The notes: a model not told the origin generated them from the sequence alone. Positions 34,938 through 48,030 are shown, counted from the stretch's first letter. The stretch is 64,000 bases of DNA from Bubalus kerabau (GCF_029407905.1 NC_073627.1:124075697-124139696); one strand, 5' to 3'. Program-made: numbers and translations.

Positions 34938-35053
34938 GACTTCCCTGGTGATCCAGTGGCTAAGACTCCATGCTTCCAATGCAGGGGTCATGCATTTGAT
35001 CCCTGGCCAGGAAAGTTCCATATGCCATGCAGCCAAGAAAAAAAGAAAGTCCC
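34938..35053 (+). repeat. CHR-type tRNA SINE, short copy
   Basis: Head GACTTCCCTGGTGATCCAGT with B-box-like 'gcatttgatccctggcc', ending in an A-rich tail. The perfect 9-bp repeat ATCTCTCAG (34929-34937 and 35054-35062) is the target-site duplication. Confidence 0.9.
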
Positions 35054-35402
35054 ATCTCTCAGGCCACTGTGAGGATTTTTATAATTTATAAAACAGTTCC
35101 CTATCATCTGTCAAATAAGAGAAACTTTAAAATTTTTAATTATCATATTGATGAAATATTTTGTTATTATGAAATAAGTAGTACTAGAAACATCTGGTAA
35201 TGAAAAAGGTATTACAAAACCAATCTTACTAGGCCTTCAATTATTATCCAGCAAACTTCAATGCCATGAAAGAGAACATGACGGAAACTTACATTCAAGG
35301 TTAAGACTGTGAGTGATAGAAAAAAAAAAGATTAAATAAATATTAAACAAAACCTATTAAAAGAATAGGGAAAACAATCACTTGCTTAAATTTAGTCATA
35401 AA

Positions 35403-35611
35403 TCCTGGTGGCTCAGACAGTAAAAAATCTGCCTGCAGCGTGGGAGACCTGGGTTTGATCCCTCGGTCAGGAAGATCCCCTGGAATAGGAAATGGCTACT
35501 CACTCCAGTATTCTTGCCTGGAGAATTTCATGGACAGAGCAGCCTGGTAGGCTACAGTCCATGGGGTTGCAAGGAGTCAGACATGAATGAGAGACTAACA
35601 CTTTCACTTTC
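35403..35611 (+). repeat. Bov-tA SINE
   Basis: tRNA-like head 'tcctggtggctcagacagtaaaaaatctgcctgc' with B-box-like 'ggtttgatccctcgg', then the Bov-A body and the end 'ggagtcagacatgaatgagagactaac'. The first few head bases are lost. Confidence 0.9.
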
Positions 35612-37974
35612 ATACACCTATATACACCAGAGAAATGTGCAAGTTGTAAATATTTCAAATGAAATGAAAAAGGAAATTTGGAGAGCTTGGAAATATGACA
35701 GACCACTTTATGAAACTCAAAAGAATAAGCCTGAATTTGGTTCTATCTCCCATGGGGTCGGGAGGACACAGCTTCCCTGAACCTTGGTTACTTCTATAGG
35801 GATAATGACAATCATCTCTTGATATTTTTATATGCAAACATGCCTTGCATGGCTCTCTAGATGGATCTGAATCTGTTGAATCCTAATTTACAATCCATTT
35901 TTGAAAGCAAGAGGTACATAAACATTTGGCTTACCCAGATTTTAACAATCACATGATTCCAGTTTCCTGGGGAAAAGGTGTGGGGCCTCCTAACTTTATA
36001 GTTGGGGAGGAAATCTCCCACTCATAGATGGTGCTCTCAGTCATGCTTCACACACCAGATTCTGATCTTCAAGACCCTGAGATATAGGCATGACTATTTT
36101 ATCATTCCCATTTTGCGAGTGGAGAAACAATCAACTGGGCAGTCCCCCAAGATTCCAAACCTTGAACAGAGGGATGAGCTCTACAGAACACCTCTTCTGG
36201 GACCAGACTAGAGTCTCAACCAAAAGCAAATGGAAGTGGTTTCATCAAATTGAAGATAATTGATGAACTGATAAAGATCTAGACCCTCAGAAAATCCCAT
36301 GAGAGAAAGAATATTGGGAGCTTGGGAAACCATAAAGCATGAAGGGAGAAAATGCACTAACAGAAAATGGGACTATTTCCTTAACCCAGAATCCCTCCAA
36401 ATATATTTTCCCTTCTCCATGGGTACCCACTGCACAGGAAGAGACCATAACCCCCAGACTCCCCCGTGTCTAGGTCTCCGCCAATGGATTGGTAATGACA
36501 ATGATAGAGAAACTCCTAGTCACCTGTCTGGGAGGACACCCTTCCCCTGGACTCCCAATCTGTCCCTCTGGGAAGGAGGACTCCAGTCCCTCTGGAGGCT
36601 GGGACTAGAGAACATGGGAGTAACTGTGGATGCCCAGAGCTGCACCAATGGCCTGGGTCTCTGGGTCATATGTGGGTAAGATACAAACCCTCTGTGGTCT
36701 CAGAGCCACTGTATTGTTGGGTGCTGTTATAGCAACTTAACCTCTACTCTACTATTACAGAAAACAGGGAAGGTGAGGCAGGAAGGAGAGAGACCAGAAA
36801 AGGTAAACAGTATGTTATGAACCCATTAGAGTCTGTAGTATAGAAACCTACTTCATTATACAGGGAAGGGATGAGAGAGAAATCAGCTTCAGTAATTAGG
36901 TCTTTGCCATCCACTTAATGAGAAGAGAAAATATTTAACAAACTGTACATAAACATTATTTTGGCAAAAAGTAAACAAAATAATATTGTTAAGTGTATAA
37001 AAACAAAATGGTCTGGATAACAAATAAAAAATATTAAGACAAACTGCCAACAACTTGCTGGATCATAAGAAAACAAGGACATTATAAAATTCCTTAGGGT
37101 GCTATTTTTAAACAGCCAGAAAACCTGGCTTGAAATTATTAACCATGATTTTTGAAAATATAGCAGTAAATAATAGGTATATAAAGAATGAGCCATGTGG
37201 CCTTTTCAGGAGGAATCATGCATGGCAACTTATTAAAAGCCCAGGGTTACAGGTTCCATCTAATCAAATTAGTAGATGCTTGTCCACGAAGATAAAGAAC
37301 AGACTAATGACAGGCAGGAAGGGCTGCAGCTGTAGGGAAAGCCTTAATGAGAAGGATGGAGCAAAGTGCTGGGTGTGGTTGGCTTAAGTCAATTAATATA
37401 ATAGATCAAATAAGTATTAATGAGATAAAACCAGCGGGCATGTCACCTTTCTTCTACAGTTTAATGAACTCCACAGCTTTGTGGATATCATCAGTCTTAG
37501 CACTAAACCCAAGTCACCTTCATTTCTTGAAATGTAAAGCCTGTAAAGGGAGACTATAGATTTGAAAGTGCCAGGCTTTCCTAGAAAAAAAGAGTATTCT
37601 GTCTCCCAGTGAATCACCAAGAAAAAGTAAAGCTTTAATTGACAACCTCGAATCACAAGAGTATCCAAACAAAAGAATGAATCTTGGCTTAAGTCATGTT
37701 ATGTTAGCTTCCCAAATAAAATCATCATTAATAAACCTTTGGTTACTTATTATTCTTCCTCTTGACTTCCTGATTAACTCAGAAGAGGTAATTAGGTCCT
37801 AGTGCACCAGGAGTCTGTGACCAAATATATTTATAAAACAAGAAGCGCATTTTAAAACTTCCTGTACAAATTTCTGAACTTTGCTTATAGAACCCACACC
37901 AATGATTAAAAACAATAATGGAGGAGAAGGAAAAACCACTTATTGGTACTAAAGCCTTTACTGTAATAAACCAA
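35612..37974. other. Intergenic 3' of TLE1; no gene supported
   Basis: About 36050-36170 may be a MIR/L2 remnant. A 126-codon plus-strand open frame (36299-36679) ends near a GTAAG-like donor and is followed by acceptor- and donor-like words, but I recognise no protein family in it. The stretch 37000-37900 is A+T-rich and may include further TLE1 3'UTR if a more distal poly(A) site is used. Confidence 0.35.
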
Positions 37975-38421
37975 ATATATTTACAATTTATACAAATGTT
38001 TAACCTTCAACAAAAATACAAAAAAAACATTTCACAAGATGCAAAACCGGGAAACAAGTTAATTGGAGACACCACTGATCTACCAAGGACAGATAGGAGG
38101 AAAACCACAAGGAACAGAAAGGTAATCTCGGCAGACCTCACAGAAAGAAAAGGATGAACTCTGCCTGGGCCGGCAGGCTCCGTTCCTGGAGCCTGCAACC
38201 CTCACCCCTCTGTCCACGTTGCCTCGGTGCTCCATTTGGTCTAGGTAGATAGGTGACCTTCTCTTGATGTGCTCGTTGCCTCCTCTTTGTAGACGCAAAG
38301 TAGTTTTGTGTCAAGGTTTGGAAACAGGTTTTTGTGTTTTTAAAGTTACGACTTTTCTATTTCTACAAATTCAAAACATTTTGGCCCAATTCAACTATAA
38401 ACATTAAACTACATAATGTTT
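37975..38421 (-). other. TLE1: TLE1 3'UTR (distal end uncertain)
   Basis: Sequence after the stop codon. No AATAAA lies on the minus strand within about 1.4 kb. A weaker TATAAA variant is at plus 37987-37992, which would place cleavage near 37965-37980, but this is a guess and a more distal site is possible. The proximal 350 bp are unusually free of repeats, as expected of a transcribed conserved UTR. Confidence 0.5.
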
Positions 38422-38529
38422 TCAGTAGATGACTTCATAGACTGTAGCCTTCTTGTCCCCTGAGCCAGTGACAATGTATTTGTCATCCACAGAGATGTCA
38501 CAGCTGAGCACAGATGAGGACTCTTTGGA
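38422..38529 (-). CDS. TLE1: TLE1 exon 20 (terminal coding exon)
   Basis: 36 codons including TGA at 38422-38424. Acceptor reads CTCTTCCAG|TCC. Encodes residues 736-770, starting SKESSSVLSCDISVDDKYIV and ending TVYEVIY, the invariant TLE C-terminus and seventh propeller blade, with the DDKYIVTGSGDKKA strand and turn of a WD repeat. Phase 0 entry after exon 19. Confidence 0.98.
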   Translation of the reverse strand, partial: SKESSSVLSCDISVDDKYIVTGSGDKKATVYEVIY

Positions 38530-38670
38530 CTGGAAGAGAAAACAATGGATGTGTGTTTGGTGGAATAGAGATGCTCCAGGCCCTGTCCCTCCAAGGCACC
38601 TTCACTTCCAGCATCATCAGGAACACTGTAGTCCAAATGTTGCCATTCTGGGTGAGGAGCACTGACTTAC

Positions 38671-38747
38671 CTGGAATATACTAGCTCCATAGGGGGTCCT
38701 CCAAGCATTGAGGAGGTTATCTTTTCCAGTACTCACAAACCATTTAC
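38671..38747 (-). CDS. TLE1: TLE1 exon 19
   Basis: 77 bp. Acceptor ATTCTAG|GTAAATGG, donor TTCCAG|GTAAGTC. Encodes the end of the codon for G710 and residues 711-735 (KWFVSTGKDNLLNAWRTPYG and on to SIFQ), most of blade 6. The intron to exon 20 is only 141 bp. The exon itself starts with GTAA, so the true acceptor is fixed by the frame: G710 is split as G|GT. Confidence 0.97.
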
Positions 38748-38879
38748 CTAGAATTAGCAAAGGAACAGGTAATAAGATCAAAATTCCTGGTATATATTAG
38801 CTACCTGAACTTAATCAAACTCAGAGCATTGTTTAATTATGAGCTATCATGCCCAAGGGTGTGACATAAGTAGAGAAGG

Positions 38880-39165
38880 CAGGTTTTAAATATGGGCTCC
38901 ATTGTGAACCATCTGTGATCTTGGGTTTAATCAAAGCGGTGGCAGGGACCATGTCAGTCCCATTAGCCACTGGAAACATGACAAGTAGCTTCACACCCAG
39001 CACACAGTGGGTCCTCTGTCAATCAATGAAGTTGTTTTCTGTTAGTCTCCTTATGATAAATGGGACTAGAAAGGATTGAATGAGGAATCTAAGTTAAATG
39101 GCAGATAGGATATATGGCACATAGAATGTGGTCAGTATAATGTGATAGCTATTAACCCACCCTTC
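38880..39165 (+). repeat. MIR SINE with an L2-like insertion (intron 18)
   Basis: MIR-like left part 'ccattgtgaaccatctgtgatcttgggtttaatc' and right part 'ctccttatgataaatgggactagaaagg...ggcacatagaatgtgg' are separated by 'agcttcacacccagcacacagtgggtcctctgtcaatcaatga', an L2-end-like piece. All are ancient. Confidence 0.6.
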
Positions 39166-39636
39166 ATCTCATGAATAAGTATTCCCCATGAACTTCTCTC
39201 ATACTCCTCACTGCAGAGTGTAATGGTCTGGGCGCCCCAAAATGCTCCCTTCTCTGACCATGGGCTCCTCATCCTGGTCAGTCCACAACGACCTCCTTTG
39301 CTCCTGCCTCATTCTCCTACAAATTCCCACCCATCCCCCTCAGAGGGGTACCTAACTGCCCTCCACCCACACTTCTGATTCTCTTCACTAAAAACAAACA
39401 TGCGTCAAAACCTTGTATTAGGCAATTTTATCGCCTGCTGACTTTTCTCAAATTAGGGAAACAGACCGAAACAGACATCACTATGCTCTGAGGGACAATT
39501 TTAAGACAATAGAATGATTGCATCCAGCTGCTCAGAGAACAACATTTTTTCCAGATATGATCTCCACTGTATTTTTTTAGAAGTATTTTCCATTTCGGCC
39601 ACCGGCGTCCTCCGGTTTCCTTTCAGCTGAACTCAC

Positions 39637-39787
39637 CACAATAAGCGAATTTTAGGGACAGCACACAGCTCTCGTGGAGATGCAGCTGGTACTTGTCAGG
39701 TTTGTTCACGTGGAGGACTTCCACGTTGCTGCTCTCCATGCCCACAGCCAGCCACTCCCCAGTTGGGCAATACCCAAGGGAGAATAT
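39637..39787 (-). CDS. TLE1: TLE1 exon 18
   Basis: 151 bp. Acceptor CTTGTAG|ATATTC, donor TTGTG|GTGAGTTC. Encodes residues 660-709 plus the first base of 710: IFSLGYCPTGEWLAVGMESS, then NVEVLHVNKPDKYQLHLHES, then CVLSLKFAYC. Covers blade 5 and the start of blade 6. L702, one of the residues lining the eh1/WRPW pocket, lies in CVLSLKF. ESSNVEVLHVNKP and KFAYCG are TLE1-type readings. Confidence 0.98.
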
Positions 39788-40077
39788 CTACAAGAAGCAG
39801 AGAGGCTCACTGAGTAGTTTGCCCATATAGACCTGGGAAGTGAACAGACAACAAAGGGGAAAACTAGCAAGAACAGGAGGATGTAGTAAGTAAAGCGCAG
39901 GCTGTGGCCAAGTCTACAGGACAAGCAACCCAACCCAGATAAGTCAAGTGTTAAAGACCTTGAAGGAATGAGAAAGAAAAACAACACTTACTCCATGCGT
40001 GATAAAATCAAGAAGTAAATTCTCAGGAACTAATAAAGGTATTCATGTGTGTTATCTAAAAGGGTTGTCTTTTACAG

Positions 40078-40274
40078 TTAGTGGTGATGGTTTAGTCACT
40101 AAGTCATAACCAACTCTTGCGACCCCATGGATAATAGCCCTCCAGGTTTCTCTATTCATGGGATTTTTCTGGGAAGAATACTGGAGTGGGTTGCCATTTC
40201 CTCCTCCAGGGGATCTTAATGACCCAGGGATCAAACTCCATGTCTCCTATATTGCACGTGGATTCTTGAAAGCC
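40078..40274 (-). repeat. Bov-tA SINE (intron 17)
   Basis: Sense relative to TLE1. Bov-A body ('ctggagtgggttgccatttcc' on plus) and a decayed tRNA-like head at the right end. Target-site duplication TGTCTTTTACAG (40066-40077) / TGTCTTTTATAG (40275-40286), one mismatch in 12. Confidence 0.92.
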
Positions 40275-40299
40275 TGTCTTTTATAGATACTAACTGAGA

Positions 40300-40530
40300 T
40301 ACTTATGGATGAAATGATACAATGTCTGGGATTTACTTTAATAAACATAATCCAGTGTTTGGAGGCAGGGATGACAGATGAGAAGGGTTATGTGTTAGGA
40401 ACTGAAGTTGGGTGATGGGCATATGGGGTTTATCATATAATTCTCTGTGCTTTCATATATGCTTGAACATTCTCTGTTCTCATATATATTTGAAATTTTT
40501 CATAAGAATTTTTTTTAATAAAAAAATGTA
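40300..40530 (+). repeat. Old L1 3' end (intron 17)
   Basis: 'gttgggtgatgggcatatggggtttatcatataattctctgtgctttcatatatg...tttttcataagaa' is an L1M 3'UTR end with an A/T-rich tail. Antisense to TLE1. Confidence 0.7.
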
Positions 40531-41229
40531 GACTGAAAATAGAATCCTAACCATAACGGAAACAGGGCTGGAAGGGAACAGGGAAGACTATAAGGAACTC
40601 GACAGAATTTTGACAGGGATATGAAATTTAGTTGAACATATAGCTGCTTTCTATTTCTGTCATACTTTTCTAATTATTTTTATTACCAAAAAAAAAAAAA
40701 AAAGTAAATAAGTCATGACAAAATAAAACAATTCCACCATCAGAAAACAGTTAACATGGCATGCACTGTCTTTCCCCAAACAGGCCTAGATTCAGACACT
40801 TGACATCTAAATAATCTCCACAATGCAAAATCAAAGTTGCCATTTTCCTATCATTTCAAAATTCCATAAATCTAGTCAGCCATGAGTCCAATTTCTAAGG
40901 GATGACTAATAAAACAGGCATCCACTGAGATACCACTGTATTTTTTAAGCTCCCTGATGTAAGTGAAATGAATTAACTTGTAGAGCTGTTGTGATTTTTC
41001 TCTACTCCTTGTGACATCCCTGCATATTTTTAAAGGTCTATTTATATGAGAATCAAATCATCTCTCACCCCTACATCAGATGGTGAGAAGATGGACAACA
41101 CATCAGACCCTGTACTTTCTTCACGGCACAAATTCCTGCAATGAATTCACCGATAAACAAAACAACTAACAAGTCTTTACCTACAGCATTTTAAAAGCCA
41201 GTCTAAGTGTTTCAGGGTGATTTGGGGGG

Positions 41230-41251
41230 GTGTGTGTGTGTGTGTGTGTGT
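41230..41251. repeat. (TG)11 microsatellite, intron 17
   Basis: Eleven TG units on plus, so CA repeats in the TLE1 transcript, about 100 nt downstream of the exon 17 donor. Confidence 0.9.
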
Positions 41252-41350
41252 ATCTCAAATGAAATTCTGGTCTGTTTGTCTAGCTTCCACTCTCCTGGGG
41301 GTGAGGGTGGGGGAGGTGAGGGAGGGTCCCGGGGAGGGACGAGTGCGCAC

Positions 41351-41498
41351 CTGGGAGGTGAAGTCGTGCTGCTGCAGCTGCCGCCCCTCGCGCAAGTCCC
41401 AGGACCGGACCGTGTTGTCCAAGCCGCCTGTCCAGAGCTTGGTGCCATCATTAGAAATGTCAATACAGCTGGCCCCGTCCGTGTGGCCCTGGAATTGC
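41351..41498 (-). CDS. TLE1: TLE1 exon 17
   Basis: 148 bp. Acceptor TTATCAG|GCAATTC, donor TCCCAG|GTGCGC, a weak donor. Encodes the last base of R610 and residues 611-659: QFQGHTDGASCIDISNDGTK, then LWTGGLDNTVRSWDLREGRQ, then LQQHDFTSQ. This is blade 4 with the GHTD...D...W-D signature of a canonical WD40 repeat. A (TG)n tract lies about 100 bp into the following intron. Confidence 0.98.
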
Positions 41499-42249
41499 CT
41501 GATAAAACAAACCAGATTGAATAATGATTTCCTGCCAGAGCTCAAGGTAAACACTGTTGTGTTGTTAGTTTTGGACTCGCCGGGCGTGTGTCATCTCCTT
41601 GTGTCTGCTGATGTGCAAGATCAAACCAACCTTCTTCCCTCGAGGAGGAGAGGAAACGGCACCTGCAGATTTTCTTTTCCTTTTTTCATGATCCAAGTGC
41701 TGAAGAAATGGAATGCTGTTTTAGGTCACCACACAGGAGAAGTTAAATACGCTCCAAGAGCTATTCTTACAAATCTGTCTGGAAGGTGAAATTCCTCCCA
41801 GGTCTGGAAAAGTGTTTAAGTGTGAAAAGAAGGGGGGAAAAAAAGACAAACACACAGAATCCCAAGTGTATTCCTTACAAAAAGAGGCAGGCTTTGCCTC
41901 TAACTGCAAAGGCCTGTATCACCACACCACGGACTCGGGGCCCGGGAGCACACCCATTTCCATGAGTGAGTAGCACCGAGATGCCCTTCGTGCCAGCAAA
42001 GCATGAGCTCATGTATTGACTCAACCTTGCGTTCTCTATTAGAAAAAGCCCTGCATTAGGAAATTTGGACTCCCAGAGACAAAGCGGCATGCCAGCCTCC
42101 TGACTCAGCCGCATGGGGCAGAGAGAGCTGATTGCTGACTGATCCCTGGGCATGGTCCTGCTTGGAATCCCAGCACAAGGCCTTTGTTCTCTTGAAGGGG
42201 AATCTCGTGCCTTAGTCAATAACCACCACCAAAGACCCAGAGAACACAT

Positions 42250-42501
42250 TTGTGGTTGCCAAGGATAGGATGGGGCAGAGGGAGAGGGATGGACTGGGAG
42301 TTTGGGGTTAGTAGATGCAAATTATTACATTTAGAATGAATAAACAACAAGGTCATACTCTGCAGCACAGAGAACTTCATCCAATCTTCTGAGATAAACC
42401 ATAATGGAAAAGAATATTAAAAAAAAATGTATATATGTATCTAACTGAATCATTCTGCTGTACAGCAGAAATTAGCACAACATTGAAAATCAACTATACT
42501 T

Positions 42502-42503
<2 letters not shown>
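42250..42503 (+). repeat. L1 3'UTR end (intron 16)
   Basis: 'ttggggttagtagatgcaaattattacatttagaatg', 'ataaaccataatggaaaagaatatt' and 'ctgtacagcagaaattagcacaacattg' follow the L1 3'UTR order and run directly into a CA microsatellite. Antisense to TLE1. Confidence 0.85.

Positions 42504-42548
<45 letters not shown>
42504..42548. repeat. (AC)22 microsatellite at an L1 tail
   Basis: 45 bp of uninterrupted AC repeat, likely grown from the L1 tail. Long and pure enough to be polymorphic. Confidence 0.95.
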
Positions 42549-42550
<2 letters not shown>

Positions 42551-44082
42551 GAATCACCACCAAGAATAACCAACAGGGGTTTGCTGAGCACAGACGCTCT
42601 GCCAGGCCTCAGGTGGGACTTGCTGAAGGGAGGGTGATGTAACCTACCACAGGGCTGATGGTGTAGGGGGTCATGGGCCTGGTTTTGCAGACCAAGAGGG
42701 AGCAGGCAGGGGAGTGACTGGAATAGGTGAGAGGTGTTCCAAGGCTCGATCACAATGGCAAACCAGGCAGAATCCATGAGAGAACTGCTTGGGAACTCAA
42801 CACTCATAGCAAAGTTTCCACTGCCTCTTCTTCTTGTTACCTTATTACTCCCTCAGAGCTTCACACTTCAAAGCTGAGCTTGGAATGTAAAGGGCATGGA
42901 GGAGAGGATGTGAGCTCCACTGCTGCCCTGAATTCTGAGACAAGATACAAAGCAGTATTTCAAAAGTCTCTCTTCTGAAAACTACTCAGAACTTCCACCA
43001 TGGTCTTCTCCCCCATGCACCCCAAATCTGTCCCTCAAAGTCCCAGCCTGCATCCAAGGTGTCCCCACTGGTCCCCCAGGCCTACTGTAGTCCTACCCCA
43101 CCTTGTAGTCCTACCCCACCTTTCCAAAGTGCTGCTTTTCCGTCTTCAAAAACCTTGTGAAACCCAAGGACCTCCTTTTCATTTCAGCCTCTGAATTCTT
43201 CTTACCTCTGGAACTCATGAAATACCTGTACTCCTTGAGAACAACTGTTTCTCTGGGGACCTAAGCACGTAGCTGGTGCTCATTTCTCCATCCCTCCATA
43301 CACCCATCTCAGCTCTGCACTAAGGCTCCTAGAAAGCAGCTTTTAGGGCTGTTCAGAACGTGCTGGGTCACAGACATACACAGATATTCAACAGACTCTG
43401 CACTGCCCTGTCACACAGGGTGGCCACTAGCTGCGTGTGGCCAGTCCAAACAGAGAGATGTGTGAGGCAATATCCCATCATATCCAACAGGTACTTACTC
43501 CCCAGGGGCTGGCACAGAGCAGGAGATCAGAGCACACGAGAGGGCAGGGTGCCCAAACCCCTTTGCAGCGCCTCCACGCTAACATCAGGATAAAGCAGTG
43601 CACAAGTGACAGGGGTTAAACAGATGAATACTTGAAAAGCACTTCAAATGAATGTTTTGAAAGTGTATTTATTAAGTTAAAAAAAAGGCAGAAAACTAAG
43701 AAAAAATAACCAACAATCACTAGGCTAGAAGTTTGAAGTGGCTGTTGGCTCTGGCTCCAGTTGTTCACTTTGCTCATTCTGAGCTGCCCCGAGAGTGACA
43801 AAAATAAAATAAAATAACTGCAGACTGTCACCCACATGCAGGGACAGAGCCTGGTGTGGTAAGACTTGGTAGATTTCTACAGAAAAGGCTGAAGAGTGAG
43901 CCGCTTTAATGAGTTCCATGCTCTCTTCCTTCCCTCCAGCCCGTGGCCTGGAAGCATGGAGGGAGTTCTGCTAAGTAACCTATGAATCTAAAAATGTATC
44001 ACACACAATGTTTCTAAGTGAAGATGAACTGTGACGTTAAAGGGCAAAACATAGGTCCATCCTGCTTTAGATGTTTAATCAC
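42549..44082. other. TLE1 intron 16, L2-like remnants
   Basis: About 43000-43290 has L2-end-like text ('ctccttgagaacaactgtttctctggggacctaagcac'). The rest looks unique. No exon signals that fit the TLE1 frame. Confidence 0.4.
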
Positions 44083-44092
44083 TGCTTCCTTT

Positions 44093-44324
44093 ATTTATTT
44101 ATTCATTTATTTTTTGGGTGAGTGGGCGGCTACTCCCTAGCTGTGGTGCATGGGCTTCTCATCATGGTGACTTCTCTTGTTGCGGAGCACAGGATCGGTA
44201 GTTGTGGCGCATGGGCTTATTAGCTGCCCCACGGCGTGTGGGATCTTCCCAGACCAGGGATCGAACCCACGTTCCCTGCAATGGCAGTCAGATTCTTAAC
44301 CACTGGACCACCAGGGAAGTCCAG
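44093..44324 (-). repeat. CHR-2-type tRNA SINE (intron 16)
   Basis: Minus-strand head GGACTTCCCTGGTGGTCCAG, B-box-like 'gggttcgatccctggtc', and an AAATAAATAAA tail at the left. Perfect 10-bp target-site duplication TGCTTCCTTT (44083-44092 and 44325-44334). Confidence 0.93.
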
Positions 44325-44944
44325 TGCTTCCTTTTCAAAAGGCTTTTCTCTAACATCTCTGACATGAGCATCAACTTGGCCAGAGGGAGGGAGCTGGCCA
44401 GAGCCGAGGAGGGACACAAAGGTGACAGATTCCAGGCAGCTAGGCTTGTTCCTGGGGGAAATGACCCCTGGACAGGGCTTATTTAGTTATTGAGAAACAC
44501 TGCTACTTTAAAACCATTTTGTGGGTTAAATTCGTGGAATCTCTTCTAATGTTCTTTTGTTGATTTTCTGTTATCCTGTATCAGTTGGTTCCTATTTGCA
44601 CATATGAGGTTCCAGGCAAAGCCAAAAACATCTAGTGTTGAGGACCTTTTGTACCTCCATCTAATCCATGGTATTCTGCCCCTTGGCAAAGGCCAGGGAT
44701 GTTTTTTAAACAAATCTGGCATGAAGAATAGGAACATTAGGGAGGTAAATACAAAGTCTGGGTGACACCCAAGCATGGCAGCAAGAGTGTAAGCCCCTGA
44801 GGGCAGCGACACGGTCCTGACACCGAGTTCCAAGCCTGGCCTGCGTGGGCTGAGAACATGGGGGCAGGCAGAGAAGTAGGAGAAATGGGGGGAGGGGACT
44901 TTTCTGACCCAAGGAGCCCCAACTTAGGAAACCACCCCCGCTCA

Positions 44945-46905
<1,961 letters not shown>

Positions 46906-47155
46906 CAGACAGTCGAGCTGAGAGACGGGGCTCTTGTTGCCGGGGTGGCTGATGTCCCAGACCTTGACGCAGCCCTTCCCACCCGTGTACACATGTCGCG
47001 TGGGGTTGCTGATGGTCACCGCACATACCACCTCTCCATGGCTGAGGGTGTTGATCTGGCGAGCGTGTCGGGGGATGCCAGGGCCGATGAGGGCATCTGG
47101 GGGGAAGGGGACGGGCTGCATCTGACCATCTGCAGTAACGTGGAAGGAGTATGCG
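46906..47155 (-). CDS. TLE1: TLE1 exon 15
   Basis: 250 bp. Acceptor CTCCAAAAG|CGCATAC, an unusually purine-rich end to the polypyrimidine tract; donor TGTCTG|GTGAGTGAG. Encodes the last base of P444 and residues 445-527, from AYSFHVTADGQMQPVPFPPD through EVVCAVTISNPTRHVYTGGK to SPVSQLDCL. Start of the propeller and blade 1. V486 and C488 of the peptide pocket are in EVVCAV. Residue 482 reads Ser (INTLSHGE), where I recall Asn in other mammals. Confidence 0.97.
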
Positions 47156-47883
47156 CTTTTGGAGATGGGATGATTAGGGAGAAGAACATGAGAGAAGACA
47201 GAAAAAATATTTATCATAAAGCAATTAATCATTACCACAGTATACGTCTATGAAAAAGACAAAAGAAAGATTCTTGCTCTGCTTTCCTTTTGAAAGCAAT
47301 AGAAGTTGAAGTGTTTATTGATGGAACAAATGAAATAAATAATAGCCAAAGTCTAGGGTTTAAAAAATATATATATTGAATAATATTTTAAAATTTTATA
47401 AAGATTTTTAAATTGTGCTGCTTTATTTCATAAAAAAAAAAATTCCTTCAAAAGAACACTAAATGTACTTCCAAATTACCATAAAATTCCTCCTTCTATG
47501 TACCTAGTATAATTGTATGATTTCTTAGTACAATTTAAAATGATTATTTTTGATGCTTAAGATGAAGCCCTTACGAGCTCATAATAATTACACATGGTAC
47601 AGTATATTTCAAAATCAACAAACAAAAACAGCTTTCTAAATGTACCAGTTTAATGTTTGGACTTAAATCTCTTCTGCATAATTGACATAAAATAATAAAA
47701 GAGAATGTCTTAAGTTAAATGAAGACTTCAAGTTTCCTCCTCAACTACCTCCCTGTCTACTTTGGCCACAAAACACAGTTTTATCAAAGGTAGCAAAGCT
47801 CCCAGTAAAAGATGACTCCTCTCAGCTTTGCTCTGGCCAGGTATGCCCATGTTCTGTCTGATGAGATGTAGGCAGAAGCTGCT
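47156..47883. other. TLE1 intron 14, donor-distal A+T-rich part
   Basis: A+T-rich and without recognised repeats over about 700 bp upstream of exon 15. No coding signal. Confidence 0.4.
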
Positions 47884-48030
47884 GGGTGGCACTTAGTTCA
47901 TAACCTAAAAGAAAGGGAATCTGGGGGATATGGAAACTGTCTGTACTTTCCATACAATTTTGCTGTTAGCCTAAAATTGCTCTAAAAAATAAGTTTATTA
48001 ATTAAAAAAAAAGAAAGAAAAAGAATTTAA
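47884..48030 (+). repeat. Old L1 3' end (intron 14)
   Basis: 'gaatctgggggatatggaaactgtctgtactttccatacaattttgctgttagcctaaaattgctctaaaaaataag' matches the end of L1MB/MC-type elements, followed by an A-rich tail. Confidence 0.75.
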
